Virus record (IMG/VR): IMGVR_UViG_3300013233_000167
Span: 1 to 64,000 of that record
DNA from: a virus
DNA: 64,000 nt
Direction: 5' to 3' (one strand)
Shown: positions 42,016 to 51,429 of the stretch, piece after piece
Position numbering within the stretch: the stretch's first letter is position 1
Layout of the letters: each line of letters starts with the position of its first letter
Program-made: the position numbers and the translations under genes
Notes under the pieces: model-generated
What the model was told of the DNA's origin: nothing
Database searches by the model: none
Seen by the model: the letters and a program-made list of their open reading frames with translations, nothing else

Positions 42016-42418
42016 CGGCGTCCGTGAGGGCGAGCAGTTCATCCGCCGTGTACTGCGCGTACTGCGCCAACCAGCCGTTCGTGAACACCGTCTCGATGTC
42101 GTCGTCGGCAGGCAGCCTCTCGATCAACGAGGGGATACGTTCGGGGTGTTCCGAGTGTCGGAACACGAGCGCGAGCCAATCACACACAGGCGCGCGCGAA
42201 CTCGAAGTCAGTCGGTCCGCGAACCCTTCCAACACGCCCACGTCGAGACCTTGGTACAGAAAGACGCTGCTCGTGATCGTCGTACGAAGCGCCATGACCT
42301 CCGCGAACTTCCCGCACGTCATGTTGTCGCGCAGCAACAGGTACACGAACGCAACGAGTCGTCGGCGGTCTGCGACGGTGCCAGACGCTTGCGCGAGCGC
42401 AGCCCTGCGTTCCGGCAT
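42002..42418 (-). CDS. conserved phage protein (138 aa)
   Basis: ATG 42418. The stretch RLVAFVYLLLRDNMTCGKFA is one I recognise from short proteins in phage replication operons. Helical with several Cys. It sits between the polymerase and the UvsY-like gene, so a replisome-accessory role is plausible but unproven. Confidence 0.75.
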   Translation of the reverse strand: MPERRAALAQASGTVADRRRLVAFVYLLLRDNMTCGKFAEVMALRTTITSSVFLYQGLDVGVLEGFADRLTSSSRAPVCDWLALVFRHSEHPERIPSLIERLPADDDIETVFTNGWLAQYAQYTADELLALTDADACT

Positions 42419-42441
42419 CCGCGACACAACGCCCTCTCGAC

Positions 42442-45378
42442 CTATGCGTCCAGCTTGGCTTCCATCTTCTTCCACAGCTCCTCCTCGTCGAAGTCGTCGG
42501 GATCGAACCCAACGAGAGTCTTCCAGTTCACGCCGATCTCGCAATCGGAGACGATCGGCACCTTGAGCCACGACCAGTCGAGGCCGGGCAGAACTTCCGC
42601 TGACAGCTCGACGACGTGCTCCATGACGTACTTGGCGAGCGCCATCACCTCGTACGCCTCATCGACATATAGGTCGAATATGATGGAATCGTGCACGGTC
42701 AGGATCATCTTCGAGAGGTAGCCCTTCTCCTGCATCTCGTTCCAGATCAGCACGAGCGACATGAGCGTCATCTCGGACGCGCCGTTCTGCACCGGGAAGT
42801 TGACGGACTGTCGGAGCGCACGCGAGACGATCTGATCGTCCTCGCTGAACACCTCGGGGATGCGGCGGCGTCGGCCCGTGAAGCTCTCCAGATAGCCGGA
42901 CGCGCACACTTCGGCCTCCAGGGCCTCGATGCCCGCCTTGAGCTTCGGACGCACCTCGAAGTACCGCTCGACCAACGCCTCGCACTCGTCCAGGCTAAGG
43001 AAATCGCCTTCCTTGCGCAGCGCGGCCTGGAGGGCCGGGGGTCCTCCTCCGTACAGGATTCCGAAGTTGATCCGCTTGGCCTGCGTGCGGCGTCGTTTCT
43101 GCTCGTGTGAGTCGAGAGCCTCGTACTGCTCCTTCGTCATGCTGAACAGGTCGAGCGCCGTGTTGAGGTGCATATCCTCTCCACGGATGTACGTGTCGAT
43201 CATCGCCGTCTCGTTGAAGAGACTCGCGGCGACGCGCAGCTCGACCTGCGAATAATCAGCCTGACCGATCAGCCCCTCGTCACCGAAGCGCGACACGTAC
43301 GCTGACTTGATGAGCGCGCCGCCCTTGTTCGGGATGTTCTGTAGGTTGGGATCGTCCGACGACAGGCGGCCCGTCACCGTTCCGTGGATGTTGAAGTTGC
43401 CGTGGATGCGTCCGAACGGATCGAGGTTGTACTTGAGCGGCTTGACGAACGTGCCGAACAGCGTCTCGGCCTCACGGTATTGAAGGATGAGAGGGCACAG
43501 CTCGTTGCCGTTGCGCTCAAGCTCGTGCAGCACCTCCGCATCCGTGGAGAACAGGTTCCACTCTTCCGCCTTTACGGACGCGCGCACTGACGACTGAAAG
43601 CGCGGCTTCGATCCTTTGCGCTTCGCGCGCCACTTCGCCACGGCGTTGTTGTAGCGGAGCGCCACGCGCTCGCGTCCGCCTTTCGTCAGGTGGATGGGCG
43701 TCTCTCCCATGATCCCGAACAGCACTTGCTGTAGCTGTGGTCCCGAGCCCGGGTTGAATACACCCGCGTCGCCGATCTTGTTCGGGTCGCTCGCGTAGTC
43801 CTTGACCTCCGGGAACTCCGCGACCTCCTGCCGCTTCACCGCCATCTCCGTCGTGTACTTCTCGTCGAGCAGCTCCACAACGTCGGGGTCGATCTGCGCG
43901 CCCTCGAACTCCATGTCGGCCAACGCAGCCGACAGCGCAGGCAGGAACGTCTCGGCAAGCATCTGTAGCTGCGGGTTCGACGTGTAGTCGGGATGCTCAA
44001 GGAGCGCATCGTCCACGCGAAGCGTCACGTCGGCGTCCATCGCCGCATACGGGAACAGGATGTCGCCCGGGATGTTGGCGAAGCTGCCTCCGCGTTTCGG
44101 GTTGGCCTCGGGGTGAGTGGCCCGGTACTGCCCCATCGGCTCGTCGTAGCCGCCCATGCCCGTGAAGCCGTACGCGAGCTGCTTCAAGCCGTGCGTACCC
44201 TTGCGCTCATCGAGGACGAGGTGCGTGAGCATCGTGTCTCGGTAGTTGACGAGCGCATAGCCGGTCGCCTCCAGCATGTGCTTGTGATCGAACTTGCCGT
44301 TCTGGAGCACCTTCTCAATCTCGGGGTCTTCGAGCAGCCCTCCGATCAGCTCGAACAACTCCTCGCGCTCGTGCTCCATCGGTCCGCCGATGCGCCACGG
44401 ACTGTCCTGGTGATCGAGCGGAATCACGTATGCCTCGCCGACGCGGTTGGTGAGCGAGAAGCACAGGAGCGCCGGGAACTCAGTTTGGAACCAGTAGAGC
44501 GAGCCCGTCTCGGTATCTACCGCGACCTTGGTGCCGTCCTCGCGGTAGAAGTCGATCAGCTCGCGCACGCCGTCAAGCGTGTCGAGCACGAAGTATTCAC
44601 CCTCGCCCGGCAGCGACTCGTAGTCACCGAGAGCCACGTCGCGCACCATCTCGAACGCCTCGATGAAGCGCGGCATCTCGTGGTCCATCCGACACACGTA
44701 CGCAGGGTGAATGCACGCCACTACCTTGATGTCCTCGAACCCCTCGATCGAGCAGTCGAGTACACGGCCGTTGAACGTCGTGATGCCTGTCTGTCCCGTC
44801 AGGTACTCAAGCGCCACGCCGCCGAGCGCGACCAACACCTTTGGCTTGCGCGCCTTGATCTCTCGATAGAGATGCGGAAGGCAGCTCTGCGCAATCGTCT
44901 TGCCCGGCTTCTTGTTGCGAGGCGGGCGACAGCGCGCGATGTTCGTGAAGCCAAACTGACTCTTGCTCAGCAGAGCATCGCCCTTGTCGTCAACCGTAGT
45001 GTCGCACAGCGCCTCGATGGCTCCTCGCAGCAACGTGCCCGACTGACCCACGAACGGCGTCGCGGTCTTGTCCTCGTTCGCGCCCGGAGCTTCGCCGACG
45101 CATAGGACATCCACTGGCGACCAACCGTCTTCCTGCACGCAGCGGTTGCGTACTGCGTGGCCCTCGGGCTCTTTGGCAAGGATCTTCTCCGCGTCGCGGT
45201 TGTAATCGCCGCCGCACGGAAAGTCCGGGCTCCACGGGAACAGCGGACACCACCGACACCCAGACTTCGGCTCATCGCCCGGCAAGACCAACGGTCGTGT
45301 CGCCGATATGACCTTCGTGCGAGCCTTCGTCTTGAGACCTACACGCCGGACTTTTCGCTTCCGGCGAGTGGTCGTCAC
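42442..45378 (-). CDS. polA: DNA polymerase I with N-terminal UDG-like domain
   Basis: 978 residues from GTG 45378 after GAGG. Residues 35-245 are a family-4-type uracil-DNA-glycosylase-like domain: Cys41, Cys44, Cys55 and Cys80 for a possible Fe-S cluster, VLCVGEAPGANEDKT (93-105), NIARCRPPRNKKP and ACIHPAY. Residues 285 on are a DnaQ-like exonuclease (VDTETGSLYW), then family A polymerase motifs DYSQVELRVAA (about 707), AKRINFGILYGGG and TVHDSII (about 893). The fusion couples base repair to synthesis. The usual VHDE is VHDS here. Confidence 0.92.
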   Translation of the reverse strand: MTTTRRKRKVRRVGLKTKARTKVISATRPLVLPGDEPKSGCRWCPLFPWSPDFPCGGDYNRDAEKILAKEPEGHAVRNRCVQEDGWSPVDVLCVGEAPGANEDKTATPFVGQSGTLLRGAIEALCDTTVDDKGDALLSKSQFGFTNIARCRPPRNKKPGKTIAQSCLPHLYREIKARKPKVLVALGGVALEYLTGQTGITTFNGRVLDCSIEGFEDIKVVACIHPAYVCRMDHEMPRFIEAFEMVRDVALGDYESLPGEGEYFVLDTLDGVRELIDFYREDGTKVAVDTETGSLYWFQTEFPALLCFSLTNRVGEAYVIPLDHQDSPWRIGGPMEHEREELFELIGGLLEDPEIEKVLQNGKFDHKHMLEATGYALVNYRDTMLTHLVLDERKGTHGLKQLAYGFTGMGGYDEPMGQYRATHPEANPKRGGSFANIPGDILFPYAAMDADVTLRVDDALLEHPDYTSNPQLQMLAETFLPALSAALADMEFEGAQIDPDVVELLDEKYTTEMAVKRQEVAEFPEVKDYASDPNKIGDAGVFNPGSGPQLQQVLFGIMGETPIHLTKGGRERVALRYNNAVAKWRAKRKGSKPRFQSSVRASVKAEEWNLFSTDAEVLHELERNGNELCPLILQYREAETLFGTFVKPLKYNLDPFGRIHGNFNIHGTVTGRLSSDDPNLQNIPNKGGALIKSAYVSRFGDEGLIGQADYSQVELRVAASLFNETAMIDTYIRGEDMHLNTALDLFSMTKEQYEALDSHEQKRRRTQAKRINFGILYGGGPPALQAALRKEGDFLSLDECEALVERYFEVRPKLKAGIEALEAEVCASGYLESFTGRRRRIPEVFSEDDQIVSRALRQSVNFPVQNGASEMTLMSLVLIWNEMQEKGYLSKMILTVHDSIIFDLYVDEAYEVMALAKYVMEHVVELSAEVLPGLDWSWLKVPIVSDCEIGVNWKTLVGFDPDDFDEEELWKKMEAKLDA

Positions 45379-45593
45379 TTCGGAAACCTCGGTCGCGGCA
45401 GCAAGTGAACCGCCGCGCGTTCAGCATGACGCTCGTAGCACAAGAGTCTCAGCCCACAGTCTCGACACGCAGCGCACCGTTCCGGTCTGGAGAAGCACTG
45501 CGGGGCGATGACGGGCGTGTCGAGCATCACTTTCAACGTCGTCCCTCCAACGTCTGCGGTGTCCTCATCGAACGGTCGCTGGCGCTTGGACAT
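45375..45593 (-). CDS. small Cys-rich protein
   Basis: 72 residues, MSKRQRPFDEDTADVGGTTL then CFSRPERCAACRDCGLRLLC, five Cys in a short span consistent with a zinc knuckle. Its first twenty codons overlap the 3-prime end of the preceding gene in another frame by 61 bases. ATGA-type overlap with the polymerase start. Unrecognised. Confidence 0.55.
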   Translation of the reverse strand: MSKRQRPFDEDTADVGGTTLKVMLDTPVIAPQCFSRPERCAACRDCGLRLLCYERHAERAAVHLLPRPRFPK

Positions 45594-45901
45594 TTCTGAT
45601 ACTCCTCCTCTCCCGTAGCCGCGCGCTTGACGATGAACGCCCCCGTCGCCATGACCTTCGACTTCAAGCGCACAAGGCTCCACGCAGAGTCGGCACGCGA
45701 GATCACGGCCGTCTCCGTCACGGTGAGCGCCGTCGCACCCTGCTCGTCCCGACTGAGCATCCGCACCGCGAACACGCAGCCTTGGTCGAGCTTGAAGACC
45801 TGGAAGCGTCTTGGTCTCGGATTCGGCTCTTCCGTCGTGGCCGGTGGTAGGTGGTCGAGGAGATCACCAGCTTCAATCAGGTCCCATTCGTCGTCTCGCA
45901 T
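45533..45901 (-). CDS. hypothetical protein (122 aa)
   Basis: MRDDEWDLIEAGDLLDHLPP then RFQVFKLDQGCVFAVRMLSR and a beta-rich region. No ribosome site is seen at the ATG at 45901. It lies in an 80-base-spaced gap after the primase gene. Unrecognised. Confidence 0.6.
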   Translation of the reverse strand: MRDDEWDLIEAGDLLDHLPPATTEEPNPRPRRFQVFKLDQGCVFAVRMLSRDEQGATALTVTETAVISRADSAWSLVRLKSKVMATGAFIVKRAATGEEEYQKCPSASDRSMRTPQTLEGRR

Positions 45902-45981
45902 TGGATCGTGGATGTTAGCGGTCTATAGGTGTTTTTGCCAGCAGCGCGGGGAGAAACCCCAATACCCACTAGATGTGGTGG

Positions 45982-47001
45982 TCAGTCGTGCGTGAGGCGC
46001 GCTCGGATGCGGTCACTCAGCGTCGGGGCAGCCTTGCGGGTGTGCATGAGCGCAGGCAGTTCGTCCCTGCGGGAGCACGGATCGCCGTGGTCGAAGTACA
46101 GCACCGTGATCTTCGGCACCCGGTCGCGCAGCAGCGCCGCGATCTCATCGACCTTCGCGCCTGTACCCGGGTCGAGGTTGATGACCAGTTCTTCGAGCCC
46201 GTGCTCTACCAGCCGCTCGATGAGCGCCGCCTGCGCATGACTCATCTCCTTGCCCATGAGCGCGAGCGCGTGCTTGTGCGCCGCGCAGTCCGTCGGACCC
46301 TCGACGAGAGCCACGACCTTCGCGCCCTTCACGCCGTCGTAGTTGAGCAGGCAGTGCTCGCGGCTGTAGTAACCTTCGCGCTTCGGCGGGTTCTTGCTCT
46401 TGACGCTGTGCTTGCCGCAGTAGCGCGTCGTCCAGTACACACGCAGCCCGTCCACCATGACGGGGAAGAGCAGGTAGCCCGAGTAGTCAAGGTCGCTGTA
46501 CTGCGCACCGCTCGGGCAGTAGTGCACGTCCATGCGCTCCGCGTCGTCCATGTCGAATCCGCGCTTCTCCCAATAGGAGAGCGCACGCTTCCACGGATAC
46601 TTCGTGACATCGACCTTCGACAGCGCGCGCGTACCGCGAGGCAGTCGGTGACGACGCAGATGCGAGGTAGCTTCGTCGCGGCGCTTCGTCAGCAACCCCT
46701 TCACGGTCTTCTTCACCGACTCGATTACGAGCGGCGGCTCTTTGCGAAGAATGACGCGCTCCATCGGCTTGATGAAGCCGCCGTTGATGTAGCGAAAGAG
46801 CTGCTCCAGGTTGCGGAACTTGAAGTCGCATCGGAAGCAACGGCCCTTCTGCCGCACGAGGTTGACGGCGAACTTCCTCTTGTCGCTGTCGGTGCCGATG
46901 CGGTCGATGCACGCCGGGCAGTGAAACGTGTACTCGGGGCCATTGCCGGAGTGTCGTCCGAGTCGCAGGTCGAGATACGAGAGGATCGTGTATCGCTTCA
47001 T
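45982..47001 (-). CDS. DNA primase (DnaG-type)
   Basis: 339 residues. A zinc finger YTFHCPACIDRIGTDSDKRK then CFRCDF (residues 24-65) precedes the primase core and a TOPRIM domain, KVVALVEGPTDCAAHKHALA (near 233) and ELVINLDPGTGAKVDEIAAL. It makes RNA primers for lagging-strand synthesis. The gene follows the helicase gene across a 48-residue coupled gene, and the two proteins probably act as one primosome. Confidence 0.9.
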   Translation of the reverse strand: MKRYTILSYLDLRLGRHSGNGPEYTFHCPACIDRIGTDSDKRKFAVNLVRQKGRCFRCDFKFRNLEQLFRYINGGFIKPMERVILRKEPPLVIESVKKTVKGLLTKRRDEATSHLRRHRLPRGTRALSKVDVTKYPWKRALSYWEKRGFDMDDAERMDVHYCPSGAQYSDLDYSGYLLFPVMVDGLRVYWTTRYCGKHSVKSKNPPKREGYYSREHCLLNYDGVKGAKVVALVEGPTDCAAHKHALALMGKEMSHAQAALIERLVEHGLEELVINLDPGTGAKVDEIAALLRDRVPKITVLYFDHGDPCSRRDELPALMHTRKAAPTLSDRIRARLTHD

Positions 47002-47144
47002 CCCTCTTGTGATATCCCAGCATCCACCAACTCCAACGCTAACTTCCGCGATATTGAAATCGAAAATGTGTCACCACCGACAGTCACAAACAGTTTCCAA
47101 CAACCAAACGTACGCGCAGTACCTACCGACAATCTACATTCCAT
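46998..47144 (-). CDS. 48-residue hypothetical protein
   Basis: MECRLSVGTARTFGCWKLFV then TVGGDTFSISISRKLALELV. GAGGAG at the end of the helicase gene is its ribosome site, and its TGA overlaps the primase ATG (ATGA). These features, plus the empty gap it fills, make it a convincing gene. Mixed alpha/beta; placed between helicase and primase, it may bridge them. Confidence 0.85.
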   Translation of the reverse strand: MECRLSVGTARTFGCWKLFVTVGGDTFSISISRKLALELVDAGISQEG

Positions 47145-47147
47145 AAG

Positions 47148-48665
47148 TTACTCCTCGTCTAGCAAAACCTTGTTAGTAATACGGTCAGATCTCCGACGCG
47201 CAACCTTCTTGCCAGCCTTCTTCTTCTTGAACCGCTTGCGCGCGCCCTTGCGCGTGATCCCCGCCTTGTCCTTGAGCCTCTTCGCGGTCTTCTTCCGCAC
47301 CGACGCAGCATCGACGGGCTTCGCGTAGTCGGCGCGCTTGTCGTCGATGCCGTCGAGCACCATCTTGGTTCCGGCCACGTCGTAGAGGCCAAGCGAACGC
47401 AGGCGGCACTGGTCGCGTTGGATCGCGCACTCAACGGTGCGGCCGTCCTCCTGGTTCCGCAGCGCAGCTCCGAACAACCGGCACTTGCGCTCGATGCGTT
47501 CGTCGTTCGACTGGCAGAACGCAATCGCAGCATCTACGATCGCCGCCTTCTCGAACGCCTCCGCGAAATCCTCGATGGTGATGATGTCCTTCTCCAACGC
47601 ACCACGGCTCGCCTGCGAACCAGTCCACAGCGCAGCGTTGTACTCACCGGCGAGCTGGCGGAGGTCTTCGTAGATGCCCGCTTGCTCGTGCCGCATCTCT
47701 CCGAGCCGTCGCTCGGGCTTCATAATGTCCGCGTAGTCCACGAGGATCAGGTCCGGGTGGAAGCCGCGTGCCGCGAGCAACGACAGGTGACTACGAATCT
47801 TCGACACCGATGCGCCGCGAGTCGGATAGTCCTTGACGAACAGTTGCCCGCGCACCGCGCGCCTCATGCGCTGTTCGAGACCGACGACGTAGCGTTCCAT
47901 GTCGGTCTTCTTGAACGCCACGCGGTCGCCCATGAGGCGGTCGTCGTAGCGGGCCGACACCTTGTCCTGACTCATCTCCAAGCTGTAGTGCGCGACCTTG
48001 TAGCGATGAACGGAGGTCAGCGCGCCGAACCCGAAGTTGATGAGCGTCGTGGACTTGCCGCGCTTGGGTGGCGCGAGCACCACGCCCATCTCGCCACGTC
48101 CGAGTCCTCCGTCCAGCATCGCGTCGAGATGCGGGATTCCGGTGCGGACCAGATCGGCCTCTTGAAGTTCCGGGTCACGGTAGCGCGCGAGGCGAGACGC
48201 CAACTCACCTCGGTAGTCCACGCCGATGTCGAGCAAGTCTTCCCCGACGAGCGCCGCCTCGTCGAACAGCGCTCGCAGGTCCCGGTCTCCCCGGTCAAGT
48301 TTGTCCGCTGCCTTGAGGGTCGCGTTGACGAGCGCCTGTTGCTTGCCGAACTCAATCAGCTTGAGCAGCACAGCCTGTGCATCGCTAACGTCCTCCTTGT
48401 AGAGCCGATCGAGCGTGCGCCGAACGCTCGGGAAGTCGTCCTCCGAGACCTGATCCTTGACCTCCTCGATCAACGTCGGCTGCTGGGGGAGCTTCGCGTG
48501 CTCATCGACGTGAACGAACAGCACCTCCGCGATCGTGCGCAGAGCGTCCGAGCTGTAGAACGTGTGGTCAAGCGCACTGCGATAGCGCAGCACCCCGCCG
48601 GGGATGCGCGTCAGGACCGCGAGCGAGTGTCTCTGGAAGGCATCTCCGAATTCGTAGCTACCCAT
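47148..48665 (-). CDS. dnaB: DnaB-family replicative helicase
   Basis: 505 residues. An N-terminal helical domain is followed by RecA-type motor motifs: LAPPKRGKSTTLINFGFGAL (Walker A, about 203), AHYSLEMSQDKVSARYDDRL, PDLILVDYADIMKP (Walker B) and AALWTGSQASRGALEKD. This is the ring helicase that unwinds the fork. The C-terminal 70 residues are Lys/Arg rich. It ends in the ribosome site of the 48-residue gene. Palindrome copy D lies 32 bases upstream of its start. Confidence 0.93.
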   Translation of the reverse strand: MGSYEFGDAFQRHSLAVLTRIPGGVLRYRSALDHTFYSSDALRTIAEVLFVHVDEHAKLPQQPTLIEEVKDQVSEDDFPSVRRTLDRLYKEDVSDAQAVLLKLIEFGKQQALVNATLKAADKLDRGDRDLRALFDEAALVGEDLLDIGVDYRGELASRLARYRDPELQEADLVRTGIPHLDAMLDGGLGRGEMGVVLAPPKRGKSTTLINFGFGALTSVHRYKVAHYSLEMSQDKVSARYDDRLMGDRVAFKKTDMERYVVGLEQRMRRAVRGQLFVKDYPTRGASVSKIRSHLSLLAARGFHPDLILVDYADIMKPERRLGEMRHEQAGIYEDLRQLAGEYNAALWTGSQASRGALEKDIITIEDFAEAFEKAAIVDAAIAFCQSNDERIERKCRLFGAALRNQEDGRTVECAIQRDQCRLRSLGLYDVAGTKMVLDGIDDKRADYAKPVDAASVRKKTAKRLKDKAGITRKGARKRFKKKKAGKKVARRRSDRITNKVLLDEE

Positions 48666-49587
48666 GCCAACGCACCCCCTCGACCCCTCTCAAGTCGCTG
48701 GACGCTGGGTCCAGGATCGACAGCGGGAAGAGTCTGGCGAGCAGTTGCGCGAGGCTATCCCAGGTGAACGGGCGGGCTCCGATGCGAAACGCTAGGTCAT
48801 GTTCGTACGACTCCGCGACCGCACACGCGGCCTTCATGCGCACGAGGTTCTTTTCGGTGCGCAATCGCAGCGACCCAAACTGTGCACTCAGCTCAGCGAA
48901 GAGTTTCGCGCGTCTCCCCTGTCCCTGCGCTTCGACGGCCAGCCACTCCATGCACGGCTTCGCCTCCGCGATCGCCTCCTGCCAGTCGGCCGCACCGTCG
49001 GCCACGTACGCGCGCACGTACGCGAGTCCAACCTCGAACTCAGCGAGGTAGAGATTCTGCCGCAAGTCCGCGAGCAACGTGCCGCTCGTCTGTCCGGTGT
49101 GTCGCTGTTGACGGAAGCGCCGCGACTGTTTGCCCTGGTAGGCGTAGTAGCGACGCAGTGCGTTTTCACCTTGCAGGTGAAGCGGTTGGAAGCCGATCTC
49201 TCGATTCTTCTCGACCCACGGTTTCATCGCCCACATGTTACCGGCGATGTAGGTCGCAACGTCAATGTCGTGTGCGAGCAAGTAAGACTCGACGGCGACG
49301 AACGAGTCGGAGTTGCGAGCTGATCGAGTGCGACGCGAACGTGTTCCAAGGATCTCTCGGTGCAGTCGGTCGTAGATCTCTTGGATCGTTTCGTCGCGGG
49401 GCGCGGCGATGGTCTCTTCGAGTTCCGCGATCTGCTCAGGCAGAGACCGGCGCGTACCCCAACGCACTGCAACGGGCTCGCATTGAACCCGGACTTCGCA
49501 CCGCTTGCACCCGAGGTCTTTGGAATCGTACTCCACGCCGAAACAGCGAGGCACTCCGTCGGGCGACGGTACGGGGGTTTTCTTCAC
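48658..49587 (-). CDS. hypothetical protein with Cys-rich N-terminus
   Basis: 309 residues from the ATG at 49587. The start has CFGVEYDSKDLGCKRCEVRV then QC, four Cys in a zinc-site spacing. The rest is helical and basic, with VEAQGQGRRAKLFAELSAQF. It lies just upstream of the DnaB-like helicase with overlapping ends, so a helicase-loader or replication initiation role is plausible. The 17-bp palindrome copy D is inside its 3-prime coding end (encoding LDPAS). Unrecognised. Confidence 0.65.
   Translation of the reverse strand: MKKTPVPSPDGVPRCFGVEYDSKDLGCKRCEVRVQCEPVAVRWGTRRSLPEQIAELEETIAAPRDETIQEIYDRLHREILGTRSRRTRSARNSDSFVAVESYLLAHDIDVATYIAGNMWAMKPWVEKNREIGFQPLHLQGENALRRYYAYQGKQSRRFRQQRHTGQTSGTLLADLRQNLYLAEFEVGLAYVRAYVADGAADWQEAIAEAKPCMEWLAVEAQGQGRRAKLFAELSAQFGSLRLRTEKNLVRMKAACAVAESYEHDLAFRIGARPFTWDSLAQLLARLFPLSILDPASSDLRGVEGVRWHG
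48698..48714. repeat. 17-bp dispersed palindrome, copy D
   Basis: CTGGACGCTGGGTCCAG on the plus strand, lying in the 3-prime end of the gene at 48658 and 32 bases upstream of the helicase ATG. Confidence 0.85.
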
Positions 49588-49633
49588 ACGCGCTCATCGT
49601 TGTGGAGGTCAATTCGATCATCACGCCCCGAGG

Positions 49634-49661
49634 TGTATCTACAGCCGGGGGGGCGCGTCAA
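49634..49661 (-). promoter_or_regulatory. candidate promoter upstream of 48658..49587
   Basis: On the minus strand TTGACG, a 16-base C-rich spacer, then GATACA. It sits in the 93-base gap between the UvsW-like gene and the gene starting at 49587. A second candidate with the same -35 style is at 51430..51456. Confidence 0.45.
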
Positions 49662-49680
49662 GAGCATGTGAAGTTTTTCT

Positions 49681-51276
49681 TCACGCAACTTCTTCGTCCC
49701 ACCGCTCGAACGGCAAGTCCAACGGCGCGTCCTTGTGCGCAGGCCAGTCCGTCCAGACCAGCACCTCGTAGCCCTCACCCTCCCAAGCATCAGCGCGCTT
49801 GGCCGCGTGCTCGCGCAGCGTGTCGTCGCACGTAGGCACGAAGTCAATCACCCACACGTCCTTGGTGTCGGCGCGCATTCCACGACCGATGCGCTGGCGG
49901 GAGTTCGTGTTGGCCGCCACACCTTCAGCGAGCACGATACCGTTGATGCCCGGGATGTCTTCACCCTCGTCCCAGATTCCAGTTGCGAGCACGAGCTTCA
50001 CGGTGCCGTTGCTCAGCGACTCCTTGGCGTGCGCACGGTCTGAGTTGTCACTCGCACCCCACACGCCGATGAACTCCGTGCCAGACTCTTCAAGCAGTGC
50101 GGCCAAGATGTCGAAGTGCTCTTTGTATCGACACATGAGCAGCGTCTTACGTCCGTGGTAAATCATCCACTGCGCCGCGCGCACCACGGCTGCGTTGTGC
50201 TGCTCGTTCTGCATGATGCCGAGCCTGTACGCGATGCGATACTTGTTCGGCTCTGGTGCTTTCTTCGACGTGCGCTTGAGCTTGCGCTTCTTATCGTCGC
50301 GCTCACGCATCTGCTCGGCTTCGTGCTCCACCTCGTCTTCGATATCTGGACCACTCACCGCGTCGCTCATCACCATGATAATCTTCGGCTTCGCGGCCAG
50401 CCCTGCTTCGATGAGTCCATCGGCCGCAACGTCAAACAAGATCGGACCCGTCGCACCGATCAACTTCATGTCTTCGATCTCGATGTCCTTCAACGGCGTG
50501 CCGCTGAATCCGTAACGACGTTGCGCGCCGGAGTTCATGGCGATGTCGTACCACATCGTTGAGGACGAGTGATGCGACTCGTCGAGGAACATCACCTCGT
50601 ACGTCTTGACGAGTTCGCGCAACCACGGATCAGCGGGAACCATGCCGCGCTTCTTCGTGCGCGTTGACTTCCAACGCTGCAACGTCTGTCCAGTAGCGAC
50701 GACGATGTTGCCTTCGATGCGTTTGCCATCGCCCGCCATCCCGACGGTGATCCAATCGTCGAAGTATTCACACGCACGCTCGTACATCTGGTTCAGCAGA
50801 CCCTTCTTCGGCACGAGGATGAGTGAACGCCACTGCTTCGTCTCCCACAAAAAACTCGCGGCCGTAAAGATCATCTCCGACTTGCCCGATCCAGTTGGAG
50901 ATTTTATGACGCCACGCTTATGCGCGAGCATCGCGTGCACGGCGTCCCATTGATGATCCCACAACCCGATGCCGGGTAACCAGCCGCGTTCGAGCGACGA
51001 GAGGTCAAATGACTTCTTGTCGTCGAATCCGCTGACAAAGACTTCGCGGTCGAGATCGTGCAGGTGGTCCACGACGCGCTGCGTGAGTCCGGCTGGGAAG
51101 CGGTTGGTGCCTCGCTCGAACAGCCGCACCATGCCGTCCCAACGCTTCTCCCGGTACGCCTTTGAGTACCACGGCTTCGGGTGCTTGAAGGCGAGACACG
51201 ACTCCAGCGTGTTCTCCGGCGCGTTGTGGAGTTCAGCCCACGCGCCTCTGACGTAGATGGCTGCTCTGCGCTTCAT
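49681..51276 (-). CDS. UvsW-like DEAD/DEAH helicase
   Basis: 531 residues. Motifs: VIKSPTGSGKSEMIFTAASF (Walker A, about 127), SLILVPKKGLLNQMYERACE, VMFLDESHH (about 235), RYGFSGTPLKD, and in domain 2 LLMCRYKEHFDILAALLEES, LVLATGIWDEGEDIPGINGI and NSRQRIGRGMR. The N-terminal region resembles UvsW, which regresses and migrates forks in recombination-dependent replication. The order of motifs is complete. Confidence 0.88.
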   Translation of the reverse strand: MKRRAAIYVRGAWAELHNAPENTLESCLAFKHPKPWYSKAYREKRWDGMVRLFERGTNRFPAGLTQRVVDHLHDLDREVFVSGFDDKKSFDLSSLERGWLPGIGLWDHQWDAVHAMLAHKRGVIKSPTGSGKSEMIFTAASFLWETKQWRSLILVPKKGLLNQMYERACEYFDDWITVGMAGDGKRIEGNIVVATGQTLQRWKSTRTKKRGMVPADPWLRELVKTYEVMFLDESHHSSSTMWYDIAMNSGAQRRYGFSGTPLKDIEIEDMKLIGATGPILFDVAADGLIEAGLAAKPKIIMVMSDAVSGPDIEDEVEHEAEQMRERDDKKRKLKRTSKKAPEPNKYRIAYRLGIMQNEQHNAAVVRAAQWMIYHGRKTLLMCRYKEHFDILAALLEESGTEFIGVWGASDNSDRAHAKESLSNGTVKLVLATGIWDEGEDIPGINGIVLAEGVAANTNSRQRIGRGMRADTKDVWVIDFVPTCDDTLREHAAKRADAWEGEGYEVLVWTDWPAHKDAPLDLPFERWDEEVA

Positions 51277-51429
51277 AGTCTCCCGTTCGACCGCTGGCCG
51301 AGGTGCCGGATGAGGAACCGCCCTCGACCCCCAAGGGCTCGTGAGTCCCGGAGGCCAAGGGCAGCGGGTCCCGCTCGGGTGTGATGACCTGCGAACCTTG
51401 GCGCGCGTAGATCCCCAAGCGAGGTGACC

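Noticed and set aside
43993-45105. Long open frame on the plus strand opposite the polymerase
   Set aside because: High GC removes stops on the antisense strand; it lies wholly opposite a clear polA gene and has no recognisable domain.
45973-47328. 451-codon plus-strand frame opposite the primase
   Set aside because: Antisense of a real primase with zinc finger and TOPRIM; its composition (Arg/Val/His) is the usual shadow type.
47418-48767. 449-codon plus-strand frame opposite the helicase
   Set aside because: Antisense of a complete DnaB-type helicase; no ribosome site or domain.
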